Assembly: GCF_964355755.1 (NCBI RefSeq)
Contig: NC_092672.1
Location: 2,480,001-2,544,000 of the forward strand
DNA: 64,000 nucleotides
Origin: Antedon mediterranea
Lineage: Eukaryota; Echinodermata; Crinoidea; Comatulida; Antedonidae
Reading direction: 5' to 3'
The notes beneath the pieces were generated by a model. The model saw only the letters and a program-made list of their open reading frames with translations, ran no database searches and was not told the origin of the DNA. Of this stretch, positions 14,509 through 25,390 are shown one piece after another. Each line of letters opens with the position of its first letter. Position 1 is the stretch's first letter. The translations under genes and the position numbers were made by a program.

Positions 14509-15614
14509 CTTTACATCTACTTTAATTATTTATTTTTCTTGTTTTTCATTTAGGCCTATCTTCTATAGTTTGGTATATTACACAAAAAGTAATTTTTTCA
14601 TTTTTTTAAAAGAAATATTATTAAAATATTTGCTGTTGAGAAGAATCCTTGTGTCTGTGTCATATTGTTTCCATATATAGATGTTGTTCCCAATATTGAA
14701 GACCTTCACCCACCACTAAATAAAGTTATACAATTAGGTTACACTTAGGTTATACCGTAATCTATTTAAAGCCCGTGACCTGTTTGAGAAATAACATTTT
14801 AAGTTCAACAAATGCCAAGTTACACGAAACCTCAAAATGCATTTTAGCGAAATCATAAGCCTATTACACATTTCACAGAATTTGGAACTGATCCAAAAAT
14901 GTGAAGAATTGCTGTTTTTGTTGTTGATCCTCGCCGTGATGTTACGCTTCAATTGATCAATTGATTCTATTTCCAACGGCCTAGATAATATTTTACATCA
15001 ATAAATCCATGTAACAAACAAAACTGTTGACGAACACGGTATTCAATCAGTAGATTTCAAACAGGAAATTCAAATATTATAGGCCTATATAATGTTGCAT
15101 ATTAAATAGGCTATGGTATCATGGTAAAAAATCTAAACTTAGATGTTTTTTTTCCGTTAATTTAATTTATCATGTTTTGTTGCCATATCAATTTTCATCT
15201 TTTAAATTTGTTTCGTGTTTTCCACTTTGTCATTTAAACTTTTTTTTTTTACATTTTAGAAAACTTATTTACTACTGCATTTTCTATCTTTGCCGTATTT
15301 CTTTTTTTGTTTTAAAAGTTAAAAAATCAACTTTTTAAACTTGTATATCATTTTACTTCTTTAATATAGTGCTGCTTTTATAAGTTATGGAAATTGATTT
15401 TCAACAAATAGATAAATAAATGAATGAATCATAATTTATCGTATATATTTAATTTCAATTTCTTTTTAATTCGGAAATATCATCCATATTAATAAACTTA
15501 TAAACAGAAAAAGAAAATTGTAAACTCTAAACTTAAGTATATAGAATGCTTCTCCATCTACAATACATTTTGGAGTTATGGAGGAATGTTTGCAAACGAA
15601 GCAACAACGCTGTC

Positions 15615-15780
15615 TAAAGCGTGGTTCCCACTAGCGACGCAACGCAAGGACGTAACGCAACGCAAGTGAATTGACCAATCACAAACTATGGCTTATTCGC
15701 TTGTGATTGCTAACTGTTTATAACATCGCTTTTCATTGGTTAAAACGCTTGCGTTGCGTTCTAGTGGGAACCAAGCTTTA
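15615..15780. mobile_element. MITE family B copy
   Basis: A 166-bp palindromic element: TAAAGCGTGGTTCCCACTAG on the left and CTAGTGGGAACCAAGCTTTA on the right. Repeated acgcaacgcaag motifs form a long imperfect hairpin, and the arms contain the CCAATCAC/ATTGGT pair. No coding capacity. Other copies lie at 35994 and 47205, with degraded ones at 23959 and 29494. Confidence 0.85.
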
Positions 15781-15811
15781 CCACTATTCAACATACGTTG
15801 CATGAAACCAT

Positions 15812-16477
15812 AGGTACATTTGTGCATGTACTCATTAAAGTATATAGAAGCACATAACTTTATATGACACTCTCTGTCATAACTATACAAAGACAATTTA
15901 CTGAAAATATGGAAAACTGTGAGTATTGTAGCCTGAATGGATATCAATGGAGATACAAATAAAAAGCAGAAAGCTAAATCAAAACGGTAAATTAAAATAG
16001 CAAGAAAGAGCCAATTGGAAAACACTATTTCTTCAATGATAGATTATATATATTTTAAATTATATCAGTTCCACTTGTTTAATAAGCTTGAATCCCACTT
16101 GAACTTAGCGCGTACGCGCAACGCAAGTTGGCCAATGACAAGCGAGGTACATTTGTGCATGTACTCATTAATGTATATAGCAGCACATAACTTTATATGA
16201 CACTCTCTGCCATAACTACAAAGACAATTTACTGAAAATATGGAAAACTGTGAGTATTGTAGCCTGAATGGATATCAATGGAGATACAAATAAAAAGCAG
16301 AAAGCTAAATCAAAACGGTAAATTAAAATAGCAAGAAAGAGCCAATTGGAAAACACTATTTCTTCAATGATAGATTATATATTTTTTAAATTATATCAGT
16401 TCCACTTGTTTAAAAAGCTTGAATCCCACTTGAACTTAGCGCGTACGCGCAACGCAAGTTGGCCAATGACAAGCGAG
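15812..16477. repeat. 333-bp tandem duplication
   Basis: Two direct units (about 15812-16145 and 16146-16477) share the same order of blocks: gtacatttgtgcatgtactc, catatatgacactctctg, aaaataggcaagaaagagcc-like sequence and a family B-related 3' piece with cgcaacgcaagttggccaatg. The units are nearly identical, so the duplication looks recent. No gene is supported. Confidence 0.85.
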
Positions 16478-17652
16478 AGTTCGTTCCTATGGTACCAAAC
16501 TTTAAGGAACATACTATAGAAAAAAATGTTAGGTTGGTAAACAATTTGATATTTAATTTTTTATCTTCTTGGCTCGAATTACAACTCCTGTTCATTTGTC
16601 AGAATAAGGAAATAACTTTTTTATTTCAAAACATATTATACTTCAGAACATAAGTATATTTATTACATTGATAAGTATCAATTGACACAATGCGCTTATT
16701 TTATTATGTATAATCGAGATCTTAGCGCGAGATAGAAGTGACAGACGCAAATGCGAACGGTTTTACTTTATTATTGTAATTTTCACAATTTTAAACGTTT
16801 TCCAAAATTAGATAGTTGTCACGTACCAATGCTAGCAAGCAGCATAATACGCGCGTGTCGTCATGTGTGACGCGACTAATTTTAATAAGAAATCTAAGTA
16901 CTATATGCACACGTGAGAACACATTTTAAGCTGTTAGAACAATGGCGATGTATCTCCCTGGTTAGAACTAGAAGTATACGCCAGTCCTAACATTTATAAA
17001 AGCTTCGTGGAGGGCCTAATCGGACAAATATGAATACCTTTACTACCTTCCTTTACCTTTATTTATCGTAAATCATTTTAACGCGTGGGTGACAATTGTT
17101 TATTCAACTCTGAATACTGTTCTTTTTTTTCGTTCATGAATAGACCTACAATAATTTTACAATTGAACATGAAACCGGAGAAATCTATTATGGTTCTGAA
17201 CCTTAAACTGAGCATGCGCCATAGGCTACCACTGCCACGTCACACACCAGGGAGAGACGGAGCTAAAACAATATTTTCATCCGACCTGCTTCATGATTAT
17301 GCATTTTTTCAGTGAAATCGTGTTTCATAAGCTTATCGCGTTCTGTAAACATTTCATTTTCATTGTGTTTACTTTCGATGTACCTTGCGATATATATAAA
17401 CACATATTGTATATTATTTTTTAATATGAAGGGCTGACTCTGGCTGACCCATATGTTATGTATTATAATTGATTTTTCAGTTTATATTTCGTAGAGGTTC
17501 TATTGACGTAGTACGTAAGTATCTCTACAGCAACGTTGAAGTAGGAAAATTCATCTGATGAATAATCAATTACTTTTATAAAATTGCCATATTATGTCAA
17601 GGAATAACAAAATAGATACAAATAAAGAACGTGCATGAATTCTGCATTTTAG
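16478..17652. other. intergenic DNA, nothing recognised
   Basis: The open frames at 16459 and 17085 have no recognisable domain. I see no tRNA-like fold or paired splice sites. Confidence 0.5.
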
Positions 17653-17967
17653 TTAAAGATATATTGCACCCCTACCCCCTATTTTTTTATTTGTTGTTGA
17701 ACAGGCCATTTTAACGTCACCTACTTATCACTTTGACCAAAAACTGGATCGAAAAAAATAACTCACCTAAACAAAATGTAAATTAAAGCAAAAAATACTT
17801 ACATGGTTTTTGGTTAAAAATAACTGTTTCTTTTTGTCTTTAAAAGTGAAACAATATATTGTTTTAAACAGAAGTGAATAACTTTATTAAAACTGCAAAA
17901 TGGTATATTTAAAGTCTGATTTATTAATCTTAATATTTCATGTTTTTAGGGGACAATACATATTTTA
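17653..17967. mobile_element. MITE family C copy
   Basis: Left end TTAAAGATATATTGCACCCC and right end ggggacaatacatattt form imperfect inverted repeats about 315 bp apart. The interior matches the complete copy at 32039-32389, in reverse orientation (aaaactgcaaaatgg and tctgatttatt). Partial copies lie near 34605 and 46300. Confidence 0.7.
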
Positions 17968-18639
17968 GCCTATCCCTCTATCTGTTTCTATTTTTTATCC
18001 ATGTTTTTACTAGGACTATACCTATTTTACTTTATATTTTATGAATACACGTTGTAGGCCTAAGCCTTTTGTCAAATGTTGTATATTGCTTAGTATTAGA
18101 GAAACATCTATGTCGATAATATCATGGAACAATAATAATTCATTTAATAATTAAGGTCATCAAAGCATTCGGCTATTCGAGGCAATATATCATTTTAGAT
18201 TATCTCAACTATTACTACGTAATTGGTTTATATGATCAAACAACCGTAGTGATAGTTTATCTAAAAAACAACACGATTTTGCTTTAAAATGGAAACGACA
18301 GTCAGGCCGCCATGATTCAACGTTTCGATCTTTATTTGATATTATGAAAGAAAGCATCGTTAAAATAACATTCAAAGATGTGTGAAGAGATCATGAACCC
18401 GGAATTATTCTTTATAAAAACGTCATATCCGATCCTTTACCCCAACAAAACTGTGTAACAACCCGGATATTTAAACACGACTCATAAAGCACAAACATTT
18501 TTAAAGGAAAACTCTCTTTGGTTAATGGCAAATTAAATCTATCTTTAGTTTTAAAACTAAGATTCCCAATAGTTGTTATTATTGTTAATTGTAAGTCTAT
18601 TTTACAGTACTTTTCAAACATTTCTGTCGAATCTCGTTT

Positions 18640-18706
18640 TATTGTTGATATTGACTAATTGTTCCCGAAATAAAATTGAATTGAATTTGAATTGAAATAA
18701 AATAAA
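18640..18706 (+). mobile_element. non-LTR retrotransposon 3' tail
   Basis: The sequence gttcccgaaataaaattgaa followed by repeats of TTGAA ends at about 18706. A polyadenylation-like AATAAA plus a short tandem tail is typical of LINE 3' ends. No reverse transcriptase frame can be read just upstream, so only the tail is supported. A second tail of this type, with TTGAC repeats, lies at about 19785-19820. Confidence 0.45.
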
Positions 18707-19052
18707 TGATGCACAGAGTCTGAACATTTTTTTTTTTAAATAAGTCTATAAACTATAAGTATGTTCATTAACAGTACCGGTATATTTTGTAAATTGTAGA
18801 CCGTCATGTTATTAACTTTTAATATAGTATAACATTTTTTTCCCTTCAAAAATAGAAACAAAAATGTTGACTGTTAACACGAAGAGCAACTTTGGATATT
18901 TAAACGTTTCAAAAGCAAATAATTCCTTTTGGTTCGATCTCTTGTTTTTGGTTTTAGGTTGTTTATCAGCTTACAGATACTCGCACAGAGGTATTTATAT
19001 ATTATATATTTGTGGGTGTGTTGGATTTGACTCTCACGCTTCTCAATATTCA

Positions 19053-19370
19053 TCAGGCTGTGCCTATCCATTGTTTGGGTAAGCCCTCCTTCACCAGTTT
19101 GTATTTTCTTCTGTCATATGCCATTCTCGTCCATGTTGCCGTGTTTGGTGATGACCCCATCTCTCCATCTTTTGTCTCCATTTCCTCCCTTTGCCGTTTC
19201 TTGGTTTCCATTCTGAGCCTCCTGGTCCATCCCATTATCCTGAGTTCTTGGTATATGCCCTGCCCATCTCCATTTCCTCCCTTTACCATTTCTTGGTTTC
19301 CATTCTGAGCCTCTTGGTTCATCTTATTATCCTGAGTTCTTGGTATATGCCCTGCCCATTTCCATTTCAT
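19053..19370 (-). mobile_element. LINE C-terminal coding fragment with 92-bp internal duplication
   Basis: The minus-strand frame reads KWKWAGHIPRTQDN near its start and TWTRMAYDRRKYKLVKEGLP then QWIGTA at its end. These are the hallmarks of the C-terminal region of non-LTR retrotransposon polymerase proteins (W-GHI-R, then RGRP-type linker, then TW-R-A-DR-W). The middle holds two copies of a 92-bp segment (starting about 19178 and 19270), which repeats the GHI/QELRIM-type peptide and replaces the expected linker. It is 5'-truncated and non-functional. Confidence 0.65.
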
Positions 19371-21120
19371 TTCTTTGTTCTTTTCTATGATGCCTGTCTG
19401 TGTATTCTGTTTCTAGTTTCCTGTTCCGTGTATTCTTTTTAGATCCTAATTGGTGTTTAGTTGATAGTACCGTAAATAGTAATAGTAACCTCCCTTCTTT
19501 GGAGAACATTTTTTCGGATCGTCTTCTGAAAAAGGCAGTGGCTATCAAAGATGATCAATTTCATCCGGCCTGTGTTCCAGTTGATGCGCAGCGGTCGGCG
19601 ATTTCGTTCTATTAAGGCCAATAAAGCACGATACAAATAGTTTCTTTCCAGGGCCTATTAGAGCCTTAAACATCATGTAGACACTTTTTGTAATGTTTTT
19701 GTTTTGAGTTCGTGTTGTGTCCGTTGAATATTGTGCTCCGCCAAACAAAGAAAACAGAATTTCTATGTTTTTTCTTAAAACAGATGACAATAAATGATAC
19801 TTGACTTGACTTCACTTGACTAATAGTCCCCCACCCTAAAAAACAATCAAAGATAATAACCCTGGGTTCAAATTAGAAGATTTACGGTATGTTGAAAGTT
19901 CAATTTTGTTCATGACACAAATTCTAATCACCGAATTGTTAGTGTGCAGCCAGTAACCTAGTTATCTAAATTCCGCGTTACAACTGAATTGTTCTGTTCA
20001 TAATAACGTATCACTCAAAATAACTGAATTTCGTTTTCCAATTGAATAGTCTTGCTTTTCACACATTGTGATCGAAATTATTGATCGGACGTTGATATAC
20101 GATCTGTGTTAAGCTCTGTCCACACTGTCAAAGTAGTGTGATGTGCCCAAATATATTAGTGATATGACTTCATCATGTCTATAAAAAATCACATTTTTTC
20201 GTCACATAAAGTTTGATAATGTAGACAGAGCTTTATTGTAGATTGTACTTTGCTATGATGGTCACAAATGCCGCAACTTTAACTGTGCAATTCCTCCTGT
20301 TTAGCGGTGCATGCCTAACATAATAGTAACTATTAGTCCTACGCATGGCCAATTATCTGTCTAATATACTATTTCAATTTTGGATTATTAATTCTTTTTA
20401 AAGGCGAGAGTACTAGCGTTTCTCACTGGCAGTGGTTAAATGTTGGAGTCGATCTGCTGCTGAAAATCGCTCCAGGGTTACTTCACTCTGCATGTACCAA
20501 AGCACAAAGGGTTGACATGGCAAGGACTTTCACTAGTCCGATTTTAACGTTCTTAGTACGCTGGTGGACCGTAAACAAATCGTTCCTTCAAAAAATTAAG
20601 TGCACTTTGAAAGTAATGAATAAAGCTTAATTCTGAATAACTAACGGTTAATTAACCCATAAATATTAATCATGCCGATATATATATATTTTCTTTGCTT
20701 TATTTTAATTTCTCTTGCGCGAACCTTAATATCAAAAAGTGTGTCATTCCTATAGCTTTTTAAATAAATTATTATTATTGATAGACGTTTAAATTGATGG
20801 CATTGGGTTTTTTGTTTTTGTTGCGATCACTAATGTAAAAAAATTGAAAAATAGAAGGGCAAACTGCCAAATAAATGCATCACATACAAAAAAAGTATTT
20901 TTATCATCACGGATTTACTATTACTATATAGGCCTACTAATGTTGTATTTTATGTATCAGTCGAAATTGAGGTAATTATTACAAAAGGATAACCATCGGA
21001 TATTTTGATTATTTTCAGGGTAAAACGGTTGATTGCATGATAATAGAAGAAATACGTGTATTAAATTACTATTATTGAGAGCTGTATAAAAATGCTTGGT
21101 AAATTTTAAAATTTATTCTT
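19371..21120. other. intergenic DNA with retroelement tail and one MITE
   Basis: Contains the TTGAC-repeat tail near 19785-19820 and the family A MITE at 20110-20235. No exon can be supported. Confidence 0.5.
20110..20235. mobile_element. MITE family A copy (short)
   Basis: A 126-bp copy from TAAGCTCTGTCCACACTGTC to TTTGATAATGTAGACAGAGC, with a shortened interior that lacks one of the two tttgggcacat blocks. Confidence 0.8.
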
Positions 21121-21876
21121 CGGCAACCATTACACATACGCCCTCCTACGTTTACAAAATCACAATGGGTGCGCTGTTACTCGAAAATGAAATGCGACAT
21201 GTGTGAATGCGAAATGCGTTTGTTTTTGTAGTTGAAATTGAATAAATCCGGCTACGCTTGGCCTGGTTTTTACAATGTCGGAGGCCTAGGTCGATATGAG
21301 TCCAGTTGCTACGGTGATATTTATTATTTTAAGGTGATGACATTTTTCTTTTTTAGGCCGGAACATTGTGTTATATTATATATTATATTATTAGGGGCCT
21401 ACCTATATTGTTAAGGTTACAGGTTAGATAAATCGAATTTTTAATTTTTTTCAGCGTAATGTTCTTTTTTATGCACTAAATAATTGCTTTGTTTATTTAA
21501 AAAAATGAGAGTATGCCCTGCTGGCCTAGGCCTCTAGGCTGTCTCTACTTACTATTATAAAGCTATGCTTACACAAAGTCGACTAGTCTTGTTGCCTAGG
21601 ACTGTCCAGATAGTCAGGAAGTAGGCCTACAGTTGGATGCTGGCACCAATAAATAAGCTACATTGATTGTAGGTCTAGGCTAGGCCTAGAGCTAGTATCC
21701 TACATTAATACAATAGGAACAATTTTAAAGTAGCTTGACAGAAGACATGCGCCGAAGATATTCGGTCATTTTCAAAATCATCAATCAAAATACTAGGCCT
21801 AGGCCTACTGCATAATAATAGGCTATAAATAAAAAAATTTTTCAGTTACTATCATTAGCTAAAAAACCTGCCAGCT
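21121..21876 (+). promoter_or_regulatory. duplicated 5' flank of copy A, with X-box-like site
   Basis: Short blocks shared with the flank of copy B mark this as the duplicated promoter/5' UTR region: cacatacgcc followed by tacgttta (near 21134; 36209 in B) and cagttgctacggtgatatt (21303; 36330 in B). Between the X-box-like site and the ATG is a cluster of TAGGCCTA-type palindromes (about 21520-21800), also present before copy B. A spliced non-coding first exon is likely but its donor cannot be fixed. Confidence 0.5.
21305..21318 (-). promoter_or_regulatory. RFX X-box-like site, copy A
   Basis: The minus strand reads ATCACC-GT-AGCAAC. Against the RFX consensus GTNRCC-N(0-3)-RGYAAC it matches 11 of 12 positions with a 2-base spacer. 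It lies 572 bp before the copy A ATG. The same 14 bases sit 568 bp before the copy B ATG in otherwise diverged sequence. Binding by RFX is inference. Confidence 0.5.
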
Positions 21877-21999
21877 ATGGGATGCGGGGCTTCAAAAAGT
21901 TACGACTACAAGTACGATGTTAGCCAACAGTGGGAGAGCGCTCGTAAGACAATTGACATTAAGAGACACCGAGACAAACCAGTCGTAAAGAGGTCCGGA

Positions 22000-22002
22000 T
22001 GA
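22000..22002 (+). other. premature TGA codon in copy A exon 1
   Basis: The frame from the ATG at 21877 reads TCC GGA TGA AAG ACT GTG. Copy B at the same place reads TCC GGA TGG AAG ACT GTG. A single G-to-A change therefore separates the two. The downstream frame stays open through all remaining exons. Confidence 0.9.
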
Positions 22003-23958
22003 AAGACTGTGCGCATCTTTGTTTCTTCTACGTTTCGTGATTTTCATGCAGAGAGAGAAGTTTTAGTGAAAGAGGTACAGTAAAAGTCCCTGCATAAGCA
22101 AAAGAATCTAACTAAATCCAATAAATATATAGAATTTGAACATTTAAAAATCATTTATCTTTTTTTAGGTGTTTCCCGATTTACGTCAGTGGTGTGAAAA
22201 ACGGAGACTTCATCTTGTTGAATGTGACTTGCGATGGGTAAGTCTGCGTTTTTATATTACGAACAATTTTAAATTCCAGACCAAATAACTGTAATGTAGA
22301 GTAACATATTATTATGGATAAAGATTAATACAATATAAACATTTCTGATTTTAATAGAATTAGGTTGTTTTGTTTCAATGTTATATACTTTTGCTGTATT
22401 AAATCATATAAAATAAATGATTAAAAAACAGAAACAGAAAATTTGCATTAAGGGGAATTTTTGTCTTTATTCATAGGGTGTTCCAAAAGATACGACATCA
22501 GAAGAAACTCTGCGCACATGCCTCGGAGAGATCGACAGGTGTTACCAAGACAACATCATGCCGTTCTTTCTTAACATGACTTGGTACGTATAGTGTGCTG
22601 TGTTTGTACTTTACGTAAGCAGGCAAACATATACACAGTTTTGTTTGAGCCCATCCTGTGATAATATACCTTCTCCTTAATTGTAATGCCTTTCCCCTCT
22701 TCAAAAATGTTCACCTTTTTCTTTATTTAGTGCTCGTTGTGGGTGGATCCCAACGGACAAAGAAGTTCCTGATAGTGTGTACTCTGAATACAGATGGATA
22801 AAAGGATTATCAGTGACAGAAATGGAGATAATTCATGGCGCATATCGAAAGGACAATCCTAATTGTAAGTAAACACACAAATATAATAAAAGAATGATTT
22901 TACACAGTTATTTTAGTTGTTACTGTATACCTACCAAACCCAGTCCTGTGTTTTATCTACTCGAATGGACCTACAGTATCTTTGATGCTAAGAATTTCTC
23001 TCGAAAAAAAAAAAGACTAAAATTTGCCATATCTTTAAGGTTGAAGTGCGCCTTCAGAAATTGTCATATGGTATTGTGTTTCCCTGATTTCTCTATTTTG
23101 ACATAATTATTATATTAATTTTTAATATTTATTCAAATATTCTACATTTATATTACAATTTTCTTCACAGCCCTATTTGCAATTCGCGACACAACTTTCC
23201 TGGAATCACTTCCTACTGAATATAAGGATGATTTCATAGACTCCAATCCAGTTGCTGAGCACAAACTGAAAGTCCTTAAAGACGTTCTCTCTGATAGATT
23301 CTTGGTTTGTATTTGTTTGATTTAATAAATATTTTAATAAAACCATGTGCCTGTGGGACCTTTTTTTAAAAAATGGTGAAAATCTAAAATTTCCTTGATT
23401 TAATTTAAAGTTACAAGTTTCTTTCATGAGTGTAATGAGGGAACTCTTTCCCCTATTCATGGAACATGCCTCTAATAAGGGGCCATGTTCTTGGGCCCTG
23501 TAGGTATTCTACTGTATTGTTTGTGTAATTTCAGTCTGATCGAGTGTTTACTTATGACTGTACGTACGCTGGTGTTGACACAGATACGGGAAAGGTCAGC
23601 CTTGATGGTCTGCATGGCGTGTTTACAAACAAGGTATGTTCGTACATTCTAATCAGTAAAAACAATTCTAGTCAACTTAACATACTGTAAGTGTAGTTTA
23701 TTACAAATTACTACAGTACCAATCAATTTACTGCAGTAGACTTAAGGTTGTCCTCAAAACATAACAGATGTGAAACTTTGTAATCTAACAAAAAAAAATA
23801 ACGTAGAAAACATATTGGCTTAAAATCAGATTCATCGGATGAGGTTGGTAATATATTAATTAATCTTAAAAAATAACTACATTTATATTGTTCCTTACTT
23901 CTGTATATTTACCTTTTCTCGCACTCTTATATTTTGTCCATGTTGTGCATTTCTTCTT

Positions 23959-24240
23959 TAAAGCTTGATTCCCACTATATGCAATGAGTGTAAATTCAAT
24001 GCTGCAAGTATTTTGACTAATCACGACACAAGGATCATCATCAATCCTGTGGTGATTGGTCAAATTACTTGCGTAGGTCCTTGCATTGTGCTCTAGGCTC
24101 TTGTGTTGTGCTTAGGTCCTTGCCTTGCGCATCGGTTGCGCTTAGGTTCTTGAGTTGCTGCTTAGGTCCCTGTATTGCTGCATAGGTCCTTGCGTTGTGC
24201 ATAGGTACTTGCATTGCGTCCTAGTGCAAACCAAGCTTTA
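23959..24240. mobile_element. MITE family B copy, expanded and degraded
   Basis: In intron 6 of copy A. The left end TTTAAAGCTTGATTCCCACT and right end CCTAGTGCAAACCAAGCTTTA match family B. The interior is expanded by repeats of a cttaggtccttgcrttg type unit (24080-24220). No coding capacity. Confidence 0.65.
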
Positions 24241-24320
24241 TACATCCCCTCTATGTTTTCTTATTTATGTGTATTTTTTATTGTTGTTCAAGATAAAACC
24301 TTGTCTTCAAGAATTTTCCA

Positions 24321-25196
24321 GTGTGGTATGTTTTGCCTCGTCATTCAAGGGGCATCTATGACGACTTTGAAAGTGGCTATGCTGACGACTTTGCTGTAAG
24401 CTCCTGGTCACAAGAAGAACTGCAAACCATTGTGAACATCTTGAATAAAGTATGTCTGGAATTTGGCCTAAGAATTAGTGCCCCCAAAACAGAAACCATT
24501 ATATGGAACTGGAAAGAGGAAGTTGAAGAATACCCAAGATGCATCATACAAATTGGCGGCGTACACATTAACAACGTAACACACTTTAGATACCTTGGTG
24601 TATGGGCTACCTACAATGATGTTCATATTGGAGATCAAGAAGTAAAATACAGAATCAATTCAGCCAAAGGAGCATTTGCAGAGAATAGGGCATTGCTTAC
24701 CAACAGAACGATCCACCTACAAACAAGAATGATGTTTCTTAATGGTCTAGTTAGGAGTAGACTCACCTATGGTTGCCATGCTTGGAGGGCAACAGGAAGT
24801 GAAATGTCCAAACTTAGCACAACATACAAAACCTTCCTAAGAAGAATGCTAGTGAATGGCTTTCAAAGAGTCTGCCCACCAAACCATGTAGACATATCCT
24901 CAGATGCTGAAACAGATGAAAACTATATAGACTGGCGTTACGTAATTGATAATGACGATCTCTACAAAATTACTGGCTGTCAACCGCTAGAAGAATATGT
25001 CTACAAGCAACAATTCAACTGGATCGGACATGTAATTAGAAAAGAAAATGAAGATCCTACAAAAATTCTTACTTTTCACACAACACAAAGTAAACGAAGA
25101 GGTCGGAAGATACCATCAGTACTTGATAGAGTTGTACAACAAAGTCAACTTACTAGATGCAACTTCATTAGAGCCTGCTTCAACAGAAATTTATAA
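24321..25196 (+). mobile_element. non-LTR retrotransposon reverse transcriptase fragment
   Basis: A continuous frame of about 290 codons inside intron 6 of copy A, on the same strand. It begins just before the catalytic YADD motif (GYADDFAVSSWSQEEL), continues through FGLRISAPKTE and a thumb-like region (RYLGVWAT, RSRLTYGCHAWRA), and ends with FNWIGHVIRKENEDPTKIL, the usual tail of LINE polymerases. The endonuclease and the first half of the RT are missing, so the copy is 5'-truncated and inactive. The remaining frame is unbroken, which suggests a fairly recent insertion. It makes A's intron 6 about 2.3 kb, against 0.23 kb in copy B. Confidence 0.85.
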
Positions 25197-25369
25197 TTCC
25201 CAGCAATGTTTTAACTGTATATATGAACTGTTTTATAAGTTGTTTTGTGACTGTGTAATTTGGTAGTAGTCACTCTCATACTGTAGGCCTACATTTAAAA
25301 GTAACACATCCAAATGCCAACTTCAAGTCAATGGCTACCAGATGTCTCTGTGAGACGGTTATTTGAACC

Positions 25370-25390
25370 AGTACCAGTACCAGTACCACC
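25370..25390. repeat. short ACCAGT repeat
   Basis: About three and a half copies of ACCAGT in intron 6 of copy A, just downstream of the retrotransposon fragment. Confidence 0.7.

Larger units (their letters stand above)
12737..15614. other. intergenic DNA with MITE copies
   Basis: No supported gene. It contains the family A MITE at 13084-13229 and a small inverted-repeat element at about 14389-14508. The open frames at 12967, 14417 and 14734 have no recognisable domain, and the first lies across the MITE. Confidence 0.55.

Noticed and set aside
15693-16025. 110-codon minus-strand frame
   Set aside because: It spans a family B MITE and part of the 333-bp tandem duplication, has no recognisable domain, and is only chance-length for AT-rich DNA.
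18412-18621. 69-codon minus frame with faint similarity to LINE polymerase tails
   Set aside because: The adjacent 3' tail (TTGAA repeats) points to the opposite strand, so the similarity is not consistent and may be chance.
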